Shown here piece after piece: positions 7,227 through 15,030 of a stretch of DNA of 23,797 nucleotides. The notes under the pieces were generated by a model. It did not search any database, had not been told where the DNA came from, and was given only the letters and a program-made list of their open reading frames with translations. The position numbers and the translations under genes were made by a program. Each line of letters begins with the position of its first letter. Position 1 is the first letter of the stretch. Source of the DNA: a virus; IMG/VR virus record IMGVR_UViG_3300028025_000195, positions 1 to 23,797 of that record; one strand, 5' to 3'.

Positions 7227-7366
7227 AACCCGCCACCAAGATCAGGAAAGTAATGCGTGAGTTTAAGGAAGGAACTCTCCACTCTGGCAAAAAAGGCCCT
7301 GTGGTGAAGAATCCTAAACAAGCGATTGCCATTGCCATTTCAGAATCTAAGAGGAAGAAGAAATGA
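7223..7366 (+). CDS. Basic miniprotein 2 (DUF6496-like)
   Basis: This 47-residue protein has 15 Lys/Arg against 3 Glu (about +12). It contains KVMREFKEGTLHSGKKGPVV followed by NPKQAIAIAISESKRKKK. I recognise this pattern (KVMxEFKxGxLxSGKxGPVVKxxxQAIAIALSE) as the small domain catalogued, as I recall, as DUF6496. It is found across phages and some bacteria and has no known function. The ATG overlaps the preceding stop (ATGA), and its own stop overlaps the next ATG in the same way. At 47 codons it is easily missed by automatic gene calling. Confidence 0.85.
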   Translation: MKPATKIRKVMREFKEGTLHSGKKGPVVKNPKQAIAIAISESKRKKK

Positions 7367-7509
7367 AACAAGGTCTTTATAGCAACATCGCAGCAAAGAG
7401 AGAACGCATCAAAGCGGGTTCTAAGGAAAAGATGCGTAAGGTTGGCTCTAAAGGCGCTCCTACTGAGGCGGCATTTAAGGCTGCGGCTAAGACCGCAAAG
7501 AAGAAATGA
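7363..7509 (+). CDS. Basic miniprotein 3 (KRERIKAGSKEKMRKVGSKGAPT type)
   Basis: This 48-residue protein has 15 Lys/Arg against 3 Glu (about +12). It has the run GLYSNIAAKRERIKAGSKEK, followed by MRKVGSKGAPTEAAFKAAAKTAKKK. I recognise this from small proteins shared by many tailed phages; I recall no function. It starts and ends in ATGA overlaps with its neighbours, so its translation probably depends on ribosomes finishing the upstream gene. The Ala/Lys-rich end resembles histone-tail or nucleoid-protein tails in composition only. Confidence 0.83.
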   Translation: MKQGLYSNIAAKRERIKAGSKEKMRKVGSKGAPTEAAFKAAAKTAKKK

Positions 7510-7796
7510 AAACTCCTGCTTGGCAAAGAAAAGAAGGACAAAATCCCAAAGGGGGCTTGAATGCCAAGGGTAGAGCATCGTATAATGCAGAAACTGGTGG
7601 CAAATTGAATGCCCCAAAAAAGTCGGGCGATAACCCTGCAAGGGCCTCCTTTTTAGCACGTATGGGCAATATGCCTGGCGCTGAGATGAAAGATGGGAAG
7701 CCTACCCGACTCCTATTATCTCTTAGAGCTTGGGGCGCATCGTCCAAGGAAGACGCTAAAGCGAAGGCTAAAGCGATCTCTAAGAGGAATAAATGA
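7506..7796 (+). CDS. Basic miniprotein 4 (DUF6321-like)
   Basis: This 96-residue protein has 22 Lys/Arg against 7 acidic residues (about +15). The N-terminal KTPAWQRKEGQNPKGGLNAKGRASYNAETGG, seen in two adjoining pieces at residues 2-32, and the central NPARASFLARMGNMPG are signatures of a small domain I recall as DUF6321, found in phages and bacteria and of unknown function. The C-terminus is a Lys/Ala-rich helix (SSKEDAKAKAKAISKRNK). It is joined to both neighbours by ATGA overlaps and closes the basic cassette. Why four different basic domains are kept together and in this order is unknown. Confidence 0.85.
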   Translation: MKTPAWQRKEGQNPKGGLNAKGRASYNAETGGKLNAPKKSGDNPARASFLARMGNMPGAEMKDGKPTRLLLSLRAWGASSKEDAKAKAKAISKRNK

Positions 7797-8128
7797 GACC
7801 TGTATCTGTCGGAATTAGCCCAACAGCGGATACGCTGACTACTGTTTACACAGTACCTACGGGTTATTACGCCAAATTTACTGTCATGTATATCCACAAT
7901 ACTGGTGGAAATACAAAGCACATCACAGTCCAATGGTATGACGCAAGTACTGCTGCAACCTTGGACATTCTTACTGCATATACCTTGGCTTCAAAAACAT
8001 ACCTTCAATTTGATGGTGCGGCTTATATCGTTTTAGAAGAGGGCGATAAATTACAAATTACAACTGAAGCGGCAAGTTCATTCAGTTTTATTGCAACATT
8101 TGAGGTTCAGGGAGCACAACGAACATGA
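7793..8128 (+). CDS. Small beta-rich structural protein
   Basis: This 111-residue protein is joined to the basic cassette by an ATGA overlap and to the adaptor gene by another. Composition and pattern suggest a beta-sandwich: LTTVYTVPTGYYAKFTVMYI, then KHITVQWYDAST, then YIVLEEGDKLQITTE and SFSFIATFEVQG. This is typical of small phage virion proteins that decorate heads or join head and tail. I do not recognise a named family. The position between head and tail genes makes a head-tail joining or minor virion component likely, as inference. Confidence 0.72.
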   Translation: MRPVSVGISPTADTLTTVYTVPTGYYAKFTVMYIHNTGGNTKHITVQWYDASTAATLDILTAYTLASKTYLQFDGAAYIVLEEGDKLQITTEAASSFSFIATFEVQGAQRT

Positions 8129-8769
8129 CCTACTTAGAACTTGTTAACGATGTGCTAGTTCGCTTGCGTGAAAGCACAGTATCTACTGTTGGCGAAACAA
8201 CCTATTCTTCTCTGATTGGCAAGTTTGTCAATGATGCTAAGAGACAGATTGAAGACTCTTATAACTGGAATTGCCTTGCTCAAACAATCACAGTAACGAC
8301 TACTGCTGGTACAAGTTCCTATGCTTTGACAGGTGCGGGACAGAAGTTTCGTGTCAATGATGCTCTGAACACAACAAGTTTGATTGGTCTTCGCAATATT
8401 GAGTTTGTGGACATGAACCGCAAACTAAACCTTGGCGCACCTTCTCAATCTATTCCTTCAGAGTTCTGCTTTAGCGGTGTGGATGGTAGTGGAGACACCA
8501 AGGTAGACCTGTTTCCTGTTCCTTCTGGTGCTTTTACTCTGTTGTTTGACCTGACTATCCCACAGGCTGCTTTGTCTGCTGATGGCACATCTGTCAAGGT
8601 TTTGGACTACTTGGTGACTCAAAGCGCCTATGCTCGTGCTTTGATTGAGCGTGGTGAGGATGGTGGTACTGCTTCTAATGAGGCTTATGCCTTGTTCAGA
8701 GGAATGCTCTCTGATGCGATTGCATTGGAGTCCACTCGTTATCCTGAAGACAACTTTGTGGCGGTCTAA
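8125..8769 (+). CDS. Head-tail adaptor protein (T7 gp11 / SU10-adaptor-like)
   Basis: This 214-residue protein probably forms the adaptor ring below the portal. Its start, TYLELVNDVLVRLRE, and the segment LIGKFVNDAKRQIEDSYNWN (about residues 29-48) match the SU10-type adaptor or T7 gp11-like group, in which a helical bundle with an invariant DxYNW-like motif docks to the portal. The middle is a beta domain (TITVTTTAGTSSYALTGAG) and the end is a long helix (ALIERGEDGGTASNEAYALF) followed by a short arm. It precedes the nozzle-like gene with a 1-base TAATG overlap, the usual adaptor-nozzle order in podoviruses. Confidence 0.84.
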   Translation: MTYLELVNDVLVRLRESTVSTVGETTYSSLIGKFVNDAKRQIEDSYNWNCLAQTITVTTTAGTSSYALTGAGQKFRVNDALNTTSLIGLRNIEFVDMNRKLNLGAPSQSIPSEFCFSGVDGSGDTKVDLFPVPSGAFTLLFDLTIPQAALSADGTSVKVLDYLVTQSAYARALIERGEDGGTASNEAYALFRGMLSDAIALESTRYPEDNFVAV

Positions 8770-10313
8770 TGGCATCAGCACTTCAAAGTTATAGTCTCTC
8801 AGCACCAGGCTTTTATGGCCTGAATACTGAAGATTCCCCCCTTGATTTAGGGGCTGGCTTTGCTTTGGTTGCGACTAACTGCATCTTGGATCAGTATGGT
8901 CGTATTGGTGCTAGAAAAGGTTGGTCAAGGGTTAACTCTTCCTCTGGCAATCTAGGCGCTAACGATGTTGGTGTCATCCATGAATTAGTCCAGACTGACG
9001 GGACTCTTACAGTTCTGTTTGCTGGCAACAACAAGATATTTAAACTTGGCACTTCTAATGCGGTAACTGAGTTGACCTATGGTGGTGGCGGTACTGCTCC
9101 TACTATCACGGCATCTAACTGGCAATGTGCCTCTTTGAATGGCATTGCTTACTTCTTTCAAACAGGTCACGATCCATTGATTTATGACCCCGCAGTAAGT
9201 ACTTCTACGTACCGCAGAGTGTCAGAGAAGTCTGGTTATGTAGCTACAGTTCCTCAAGCCAACATCGCTATTTCAGCATTTGGTCGTCTGTGGGTGGCTA
9301 ATACATCTACAGATAAGGTGACTATCAGCTTCTCTGACCTGATTGCTGGTCATGTATGGTCTGGTGGCACTTCAGGCTCTTTAGATGTTTCTCGTGTATG
9401 GCCTAATGGTGCAGATGAAGTCATGGGATTGGCAGCACACAATGATTTCTTGTTTATCTTTGGTAAGAAGCAAATTCTTGTTTACTCTGGTGCTTCAACA
9501 CCTGCATCTCTCGTTCTGAGCGACACAGTAGGTTCTATTGGATGTATTGCTAGGGATACCATACAAAGTATTGGTACTGATGTTGTTTTCTTGTCAGACT
9601 CAGGTGTTCGTTCATTGATGAGGACTATCCAAGAGAAGTCTGCACCTTTGCGTGACCTATCTAAGAATGTTCGTTTCGATCTAGAATCATCCTTGGCAGG
9701 TGAAACACTAGCCAATATCAAGTCTGTTTACTCAGAGAAGAACGCTTTTTATCTGCTTGTTTTACCCGCTACTTTGCAAGTTTACTGCTTTGATACGAAG
9801 CAATCCTTGCAAGATGGTGCTTCCCGTGTAACCAAGTGGGATTCTATTTCTCCAACTTGTTTGAAATCACTAAGAAATGGTGATTTATACATTGGTAAGA
9901 ATGGATACATTGGTAAGTATGGAACTTATCTTGATGACACATTGAGTTATCGGTTTTCTTACTACACCAACAATGCTGACTTAGGAAACCCTAATCAGAT
10001 TTCCATCCTGAAGTCCATTACTGCCGTGGTGATTGGTGGTTCTAACCAGTTCCTCACAATCAAGTGGGCTTTTGACTACTCGGGCGCTTATCAGTCAGAG
10101 AACGTCTTTATTCCACCTCAAGGCTATTTTGAGTATGGAGTTGGTGAGTATGCAATTGCAGACTACGCAAGTGGCATACCAATTAAAGCATTGACAAGTA
10201 ATGCTTCAAGTGCAGGTAAAATTGTGCAAACTGGTTACGAAGCCACTATCAATGGCACTCAGTTGTCAATTCAGAAAATTGAACTTCAAGCCAAAGAAGG
10301 CAAGATAGGATAA
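8769..10313 (+). CDS. Tail nozzle-like protein
   Basis: This 514-residue protein follows the adaptor. It is beta-rich with several repeated blade-like strands (GTLTVLFAGNNKIFKL, DFLFIFGKKQILVYSG, NGDLYIGKNGYIGKYG), consistent with a beta-propeller as in podovirus nozzles. The N-terminus (GFYGLNTEDSPLDLGAGFAL, then NCILDQYGRIGARKGW) is a signature I recognise from environmental podoviruses, where the protein is usually called a tail or stabilisation protein. The role proposed here, forming the distal end of the short tail, is inferred from gene order and fold appearance. It is coupled to the adaptor gene by TAATG, and the first fibre gene starts 4 bases after its stop. Confidence 0.78.
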   Translation: MASALQSYSLSAPGFYGLNTEDSPLDLGAGFALVATNCILDQYGRIGARKGWSRVNSSSGNLGANDVGVIHELVQTDGTLTVLFAGNNKIFKLGTSNAVTELTYGGGGTAPTITASNWQCASLNGIAYFFQTGHDPLIYDPAVSTSTYRRVSEKSGYVATVPQANIAISAFGRLWVANTSTDKVTISFSDLIAGHVWSGGTSGSLDVSRVWPNGADEVMGLAAHNDFLFIFGKKQILVYSGASTPASLVLSDTVGSIGCIARDTIQSIGTDVVFLSDSGVRSLMRTIQEKSAPLRDLSKNVRFDLESSLAGETLANIKSVYSEKNAFYLLVLPATLQVYCFDTKQSLQDGASRVTKWDSISPTCLKSLRNGDLYIGKNGYIGKYGTYLDDTLSYRFSYYTNNADLGNPNQISILKSITAVVIGGSNQFLTIKWAFDYSGAYQSENVFIPPQGYFEYGVGEYAIADYASGIPIKALTSNASSAGKIVQTGYEATINGTQLSIQKIELQAKEGKIG

Positions 10314-10316
10314 ACC

Positions 10317-12383
10317 ATGTCAAATTACTCAAAAAGTACGAATTTCGCAACCAAAGATAACCTTTCGCCTGGCAATCCTCTAAAGATTGTTAAAGGTACT
10401 GAGATTGATACAGAGTTCAATAACATTGCAACTGCCATTGCGACTAAGACAGATAACTCATCTGCCACCATTACTGGGGGTACGATAAATGGTGCGGTAA
10501 TCGGTGGAACTACTGCTGCTGCGGGAACTTTTACTAACCTTACTGTTAGCACAGCCGCTACGATTGCTTCTGCCGCCATTAGTGCAGGGACAATCAATGG
10601 TGCAGTCATTGGTGGCTCATCTCCACTTGCTATTACTGGCACGAACATCACCGCCAATACAGGCTTTAGTGGCCCATTGACAGGTGCAGTAACTGGTAAC
10701 GTCACAGGTAATGTAACGGGTGACGTAACGGGCAATGTCACGGGTAACGTAACTGGCAATCTGACAGGCAATGTAACTGCGGCTTCTGGTACTTCTACGT
10801 TCAACAATGTGACCATCTCTGGTTCATTGGACATGGATTCTGGTACATCGGCAACCATTACTGGTTTGGCGAGTCCCACAAACGATTCTGATGCGGCTAC
10901 GAAGGGTTATGTTGACTCACTAGCCCAAGGTATTGATGCTAAAGCCTCGGTAGTTGCGGCTACTACTGCAAACATCACATTGTCTGGCACACAAACGATT
11001 GATGGCGTATCGGTTGTTGCTGGTGACCGAGTATTGGTCAAGGATCAGTCTAGTCAGTCTAACAATGGCATTTACTTGGTTGCTTCAGGTTCTTGGACAC
11101 GAACAACTGATGCTGATTCATGGACAGAATTGACTGCGGCTTTTACCTTTGTTGAAAAAGGCACTACTAACGCTGATTCAGGTTGGATTTGTACAGTAGA
11201 TGCAGGTGGGACATTGGGAAGCACATCTGTTACTTGGGCACAGTTCTCTGGTGCAGGTCAGATTACCGCAGGTGATGGTCTTACAAAGACAGGTAACACT
11301 CTCAATGTAGGAACTGCATCATCTAGCCGTATTGTTGTCAATGGCGACAACATTGATTTGGCTACTTCTGGCATTTCGGCAGGAACATACCAATCTGTCA
11401 CTTTTGATGCTTATGGTCGTGCAACAACAGGAACGAATCCTACGACTATTGCTGGCTATAACATCTCAAATGCTTATACCAAAACTGAGATAGATTCGAT
11501 CTTTGGCTCGACTACTGCGGCAGCTACATCTGCATCTAATGCGGCTACCTCTGCTTCCAATGCGGCAACAAGTGCTTCCAACGCTTCAACAAGTGCAAGC
11601 AATGCGGCTACTAGCGAAACCAATGCGGCAGCTTCCTATGATGCTTTTGATGACAGATACTTAGGTTCTAAGTCAACTGCTCCTAGTGTTGACAACGATG
11701 GAAATGCTCTGTTGACGGGTGCTTTGTACTGGAACAACTCAGTAAACACTCTTTATGTTTGGACAGGATCGGCTTGGACTCAGGCGGCATTTACAGCTAG
11801 TGGATTCTTAACTGCTTCTAATAACTTATCCGATGTTGCTAGTACATCTACTGCTCGTACTAACTTAGGTTTGGCAATCGGTACTGATGTACAAGCCTAT
11901 AACGCTAACAATGCAGTAACTAATTCAGCGCAGACCTTTACTGCTACACAAACCTTTAGCGGTACATCTTCTGCTACTGCCATTGTTCTAAACGATGCAG
12001 CAGAGGTAGCAACAGTATCAGCAACAGCAGCCACTGGCACGATTAACTACGACATTACAACTCAGTCAGTCCTGTACTACACAAGTAACGCAAGTGCTAA
12101 CTGGACAGTTAACTTCAGAGCCTCTAGCGGTACTTCATTGAATACTTTGATGAGTACAGGTCAGTCAATGACTGTGGCTTTCTTGGTCACTCAAGGCTCT
12201 ACTGCTTACTACAACTCTGCTGTGCAAGTTGATGGCACTACGTCAGGAGTAACTACTAGGTGGCTAGGTGGTGCGCCTACTGCAGGTAATGCTAGTGGCA
12301 TTGATAGCATAAGGTATCTCATAATTAAAACGGCTAGTGCTACTTTCACAATTCTTGCTTCAGTTACACAGTTCAAGGCTTAA
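10317..12383 (+). CDS. Tail fibre protein 1 (modular, repeat-bearing)
   Basis: This 688-residue protein is a tail fibre assembled from modules. The N-terminus (NYSKSTNFATKDNLSPGNP, KGTEIDTEFNNIATAI) is the kind used by podovirus fibres to attach to the tail. Residues about 123-154 are eight tandem Gly-Asn-Val-Thr repeats, probably a beta-helix or fibrous shaft. Residues about 185-320 form a module with TKGYVDSLAQGIDAKASV and VVAGDRVLVKDQ, found in many phage fibres. Residues about 402-436 are five tandem ATSASNA heptads, probably a coiled stalk. Next comes DDRYLGSKSTAPSVDNDG with GALYWNNSVNTLYVWTG, another fibre module. The end is a Ser/Thr-rich beta region, perhaps the receptor tip. The ATG follows the nozzle stop by 4 bases. 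Confidence 0.9.
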   Translation: MSNYSKSTNFATKDNLSPGNPLKIVKGTEIDTEFNNIATAIATKTDNSSATITGGTINGAVIGGTTAAAGTFTNLTVSTAATIASAAISAGTINGAVIGGSSPLAITGTNITANTGFSGPLTGAVTGNVTGNVTGDVTGNVTGNVTGNLTGNVTAASGTSTFNNVTISGSLDMDSGTSATITGLASPTNDSDAATKGYVDSLAQGIDAKASVVAATTANITLSGTQTIDGVSVVAGDRVLVKDQSSQSNNGIYLVASGSWTRTTDADSWTELTAAFTFVEKGTTNADSGWICTVDAGGTLGSTSVTWAQFSGAGQITAGDGLTKTGNTLNVGTASSSRIVVNGDNIDLATSGISAGTYQSVTFDAYGRATTGTNPTTIAGYNISNAYTKTEIDSIFGSTTAAATSASNAATSASNAATSASNASTSASNAATSETNAAASYDAFDDRYLGSKSTAPSVDNDGNALLTGALYWNNSVNTLYVWTGSAWTQAAFTASGFLTASNNLSDVASTSTARTNLGLAIGTDVQAYNANNAVTNSAQTFTATQTFSGTSSATAIVLNDAAEVATVSATAATGTINYDITTQSVLYYTSNASANWTVNFRASSGTSLNTLMSTGQSMTVAFLVTQGSTAYYNSAVQVDGTTSGVTTRWLGGAPTAGNASGIDSIRYLIIKTASATFTILASVTQFKA
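10683..10778 (+). repeat. 12-bp tandem repeat, eight units, in fibre 1
   Basis: Eight in-frame units of the form GGN-AAY-GTN-ACN encode Gly-Asn-Val-Thr with minor changes (GAVT first, then GNVT, GNVT, GDVT, GNVT, GNVT, GNLT, GNVT). Units differ mostly at third codon positions. This suggests repeat expansion followed by drift under selection for the peptide, and a site prone to length change. Confidence 0.9.
11520..11624 (+). repeat. 21-bp tandem repeat, five units, in fibre 1
   Basis: Five in-frame 21-base units encode the heptad Ala-Ala-Thr-Ser-Ala-Ser-Asn and variants (AATSASN three times, then ASTSASN and AATSETN). Units have diverged mainly at synonymous sites. A heptad period fits a coiled-coil or stalk segment whose length can change by whole units. 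Confidence 0.88.
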
Positions 12384-12385
12384 AG

Positions 12386-13060
12386 ATGTGTATCTGCAAA
12401 AGATGTAATGTTGACAAGCCTTTGGATGAATTCCAAATGGATAAGCGCAGAAACAAGCACTATGGTACTTGTAGGGTTTGTCGTGTTAAAGCGCAGAACG
12501 ACAGAAGACTTGCAAACATTGACGAATATAGAAAGAAGACTCGTGAGTATTTGCGTGAGTGGAGGGCTAAAAATCCTGAGAAACAAGCCGCCATCTGCAA
12601 AACATATGATGAGAAAAATAGGGACAAGCGTAGTGCCTATGCCAAACAATATCGTAAAGACAATCCTGAGAAAGTAAAAGCATTACTTCAATCATGGGTT
12701 AAAGCCAATCCTGAGAAAATGAAAGGCTATATGCAGAAAGCATCAAAGGCTTGGCATGAACGTAATCCTGAGTATCTTAAAGAGCATTACAAGGCCAACA
12801 AAGAGCGTTATGTAGCGGCTAGAGCAAGGCGTAGGGCGGCTCAAGAGTCAGCTACACCAACTTGGTTAACAGCCATTGATAAAGCTATGATTCAAGAAAT
12901 GTACGATGTTTCTGAAGCAAGGTATATCCAAACTGGTATAAAACACCATGTTGACCACATTGTTCCAATTAACGGCAAAGGCGTAGCTGGTATGCACGTT
13001 CCTTGGAATTTACAAGTTATAACTGCTCACGAGAATTTGAGCAAAGGTTGGAGGTTCTAA
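12386..13060 (+). CDS. Free-standing HNH homing-type endonuclease with zinc knuckle
   Basis: This 224-residue protein has an N-terminal zinc knuckle (Cys4-x2-Cys7 and Cys29-x2-Cys32), a long Lys/Arg-rich helical middle with NPEK/NPEY repeats at about 18-20-residue spacing (residues 60-130), and a C-terminal HNH nuclease domain. The domain shows HVDHIVPINGKGVAGMHVPWN with catalytic His190-191 region, Asn208 and a final ENLSKGWRF. This is a well-known mobile phage endonuclease type; the repeats probably follow the DNA. It is wedged 2 bases after fibre 1 and overlaps fibre 2 by a TAATG, with the fibre 2 ribosome site inside its end. It probably spreads neighbouring fibre alleles, which is inference. 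The start ATG has weak upstream signals. Confidence 0.92.
   Translation: MCICKRCNVDKPLDEFQMDKRRNKHYGTCRVCRVKAQNDRRLANIDEYRKKTREYLREWRAKNPEKQAAICKTYDEKNRDKRSAYAKQYRKDNPEKVKALLQSWVKANPEKMKGYMQKASKAWHERNPEYLKEHYKANKERYVAARARRRAAQESATPTWLTAIDKAMIQEMYDVSEARYIQTGIKHHVDHIVPINGKGVAGMHVPWNLQVITAHENLSKGWRF
13050..13054 (+). promoter_or_regulatory. Ribosome binding site that sets the fibre 2 start
   Basis: GGAGG lies 5 bases before the ATG at 13060 and inside the 3' end of the HNH gene. It supports 13060 rather than the further-upstream in-frame ATG at 13003. Confidence 0.78.
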
Positions 13061-15030
13061 TGCCATTACAAGCAACAAGTGGTGCGGCTTCTTATGATGC
13101 CTTTGGTGGTGGTGTTCCTGCCGTAGCTAAATATATAGAAGATTATTTCTCCACGTTTTTGTATTCTGGTACTGGTGCTGCTCAAACAATTACTAATGGT
13201 ATTGATTTATCTACCAAAGGTGGTTTAGTTTGGATTAAGGATAGAAGTGCAACTAGGTCGCACTGCTTAGCTGACACTGCCAATGGCGCTTATTACAATC
13301 TATTTTCTGATTTGACTAATGGATTGTCTGGCCCTGATTTTCAAAGGCTTACAGCTTTCAATTCAAATGGTTTTAGCATTGGTTCTGCTGGCTTGGTTAA
13401 CAATAGCGGTGGTACATACACAAGTTGGTCTTGGGCAAAAGCTCCAAAGTTCTTTGATATTGTGACTTATACGGGGAATGGGACTTCTGGCAGAACTGTG
13501 GCGCATAACCTTGGGTCTGTGCCAGGTTGCATCATCGTTAAAAGAACATCTGGTGACCCAATTGATTGGTTGGTTTATCACCGAGGAACTGATGCAACAT
13601 CTCCGCAAAACTATGATTTAAAGTTAAACACAACTGCGGCTAGGGTTCTTCAATCAGGTTCTTGGAATGATACTGCCCCTACATCTACAGTATTTACTTT
13701 AGGCGATAGCGGAACAGGAAACACAAATGGTGAAACCTATGTCGCCTACCTATTCGCCCACAACGCAGGAGGCTTTGGCCTAACTGGTACAGACAATGTG
13801 ATTTCGTGTGGGAGTTTAGTAAGTGGCACAGTACAAGACATAAATCTTGGTTATGAGCCACAGTGGATTATGTATAAAAACGCTAGCGGATCTACTGGCG
13901 GCTGGACAATGTTTGATACTATGCGTGGCATGACCACAGATGGGTCTGGTGCGTATTTACAAGCAAACACATCAGCAGCAGAAGTAACAGCATCAGCACA
14001 GCCATCGCCACTAGCAACAGGATTTAGATGGAATTACACAGGTAACTCTGGTCAAACATTCATCTACATAGCCATTCGTAGAGGCCCGATGAAAGTGCCT
14101 ACGAGTGGGACTAGTGTGTTTGCGGTTAGTACGGCATCTGGAGAACCTGCTTATTCACCGCTGTTTACGGCTGGTTTTTCGGACATGACTTTGCACAGCC
14201 CAAGAGTATCTGAATCTGGCAATGGCCATTTAATTACGGATAGATTAAGAGGCAATGGGGTTATTCTTGAAACACCATACACCAATGCCGAAAATACAAT
14301 TTCCACATATTTTAAATATGATTCAAATAATGGTGCATACATTCCAAATCTTGGATATTTTAATAATACTGGTGGTACGTCAAAACCTTATGCGTTACGT
14401 GCTTTTAGACGTGCCCCCAGCTTCTTTGATGAGGTTTGCTATACAGGGACAGGAAGTGCAAGGACTGTGACGCATAACTTAGGTGTAGTGCCTGAGTTGA
14501 TGATTGTGAAAGCCAGAAGCTCCGCTGGTTATGCTTGGTGCGTATACGCAGCTCCTCTTGGCGCAAGTTATGTTGCGTTTTTAAATCTGACATCTGAGTT
14601 TTTTAGTGGCGCAGCTCAATGGAATAGCACAACACCAACAAGTTCTGTTTTTTCTTTATCAAACAATGTTGCCGTAAACAACTCAGGCACAACCTATGTC
14701 GCCTACCTATTTGCTACTTGTGCAGGTGTAAGTAAGTGCACCGCCTTTACTGGTACAGGAACACTACAGACTATTAACTGCGGGTTTACTTCGGGGGCGA
14801 GGTTCGTTCTCATAAAAAGAACTGACTCTACGGGTGATTGGTACGTCTGGGATTCAAGCAGGGGGTTATCGTCATCTACAGACCCATACCTTTTATTAAA
14901 CTCTACAGCCGCAGAAGTAACTTCAACAAATTGGGTTGATACAACATCAACAGGATTTCAAGTTACAGCCGCTTCAGGTAATAATGTAAACATTAACGGA
15001 GCCAGTTACATAGCGCTGGCTATAGCCTGA
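13060..15030 (+). CDS. Tail fibre or receptor-binding protein 2 with duplicated module (DUF7483-like)
   Basis: This 656-residue protein is a beta-rich fibre. After a Ser/Gly-rich start it has two copies of the same double module. Copy 1 (residues about 127-347) runs from KAPKFFDIVTYTGNG through RTVAHNLGSVPGCIIVKR and TYVAYLFAHNAGG to an end with WTMFDTMRG and YIAIRRG. Copy 2 (about 451-656) repeats this with RAPSFFDEVCYTGTG, RTVTHNLGVVPELMIVKA, TYVAYLFAT, WYVWDSSRG and YIALAIA. The VPxxxIVKR element is characteristic of phage tail proteins that I recall as DUF7483. A receptor-binding role is inferred from gene order. The frame is open upstream to 13003, but GGAGG at 13050-13054 favours the ATG at 13060. 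The stop overlaps the GIY-YIG start. Confidence 0.86.
   Translation: MPLQATSGAASYDAFGGGVPAVAKYIEDYFSTFLYSGTGAAQTITNGIDLSTKGGLVWIKDRSATRSHCLADTANGAYYNLFSDLTNGLSGPDFQRLTAFNSNGFSIGSAGLVNNSGGTYTSWSWAKAPKFFDIVTYTGNGTSGRTVAHNLGSVPGCIIVKRTSGDPIDWLVYHRGTDATSPQNYDLKLNTTAARVLQSGSWNDTAPTSTVFTLGDSGTGNTNGETYVAYLFAHNAGGFGLTGTDNVISCGSLVSGTVQDINLGYEPQWIMYKNASGSTGGWTMFDTMRGMTTDGSGAYLQANTSAAEVTASAQPSPLATGFRWNYTGNSGQTFIYIAIRRGPMKVPTSGTSVFAVSTASGEPAYSPLFTAGFSDMTLHSPRVSESGNGHLITDRLRGNGVILETPYTNAENTISTYFKYDSNNGAYIPNLGYFNNTGGTSKPYALRAFRRAPSFFDEVCYTGTGSARTVTHNLGVVPELMIVKARSSAGYAWCVYAAPLGASYVAFLNLTSEFFSGAAQWNSTTPTSSVFSLSNNVAVNNSGTTYVAYLFATCAGVSKCTAFTGTGTLQTINCGFTSGARFVLIKRTDSTGDWYVWDSSRGLSSSTDPYLLLNSTAAEVTSTNWVDTTSTGFQVTAASGNNVNINGASYIALAIA
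13734..13754 (+). repeat. Exact 21-bp direct repeat, copy 1, inside fibre 2
   Basis: These 21 bases encode part of TYVAYLF in the first module and are identical to 14691-14711, which is 957 bases downstream and in the same frame. The surrounding module copies are much more diverged, so this patch is either strongly constrained or recently converted. Confidence 0.85.
14691..14711 (+). repeat. Exact 21-bp direct repeat, copy 2, inside fibre 2
   Basis: This is identical to 13734-13754 and lies in the equivalent place of the second module. Recombination between the two copies would remove 957 bases (319 codons) in frame, leaving a single-module fibre. Confidence 0.85.

Noticed and set aside
7168-7933. 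Overlapping minus-strand open frames opposite the basic miniprotein cassette
   Set aside because: Lys-rich codons (AAA/AAG) read backwards give Phe/Leu and few stops. The plus-strand genes have matching overlaps and known small domains.
10325-10879. Minus-strand open frame of 184 codons opposite the start of fibre 1
   Set aside because: Its sequence is a Val/Pro/Leu pattern (VTLPVTLPVT) produced by reading the GNVT repeat backwards. It has no ribosome site and lies wholly opposite a well-supported gene.
10683-11624. Fibre repeats considered as a CRISPR array
   Set aside because: The units are contiguous, in-frame and without unique spacers, and they encode regular peptides, so they are coding tandem repeats.
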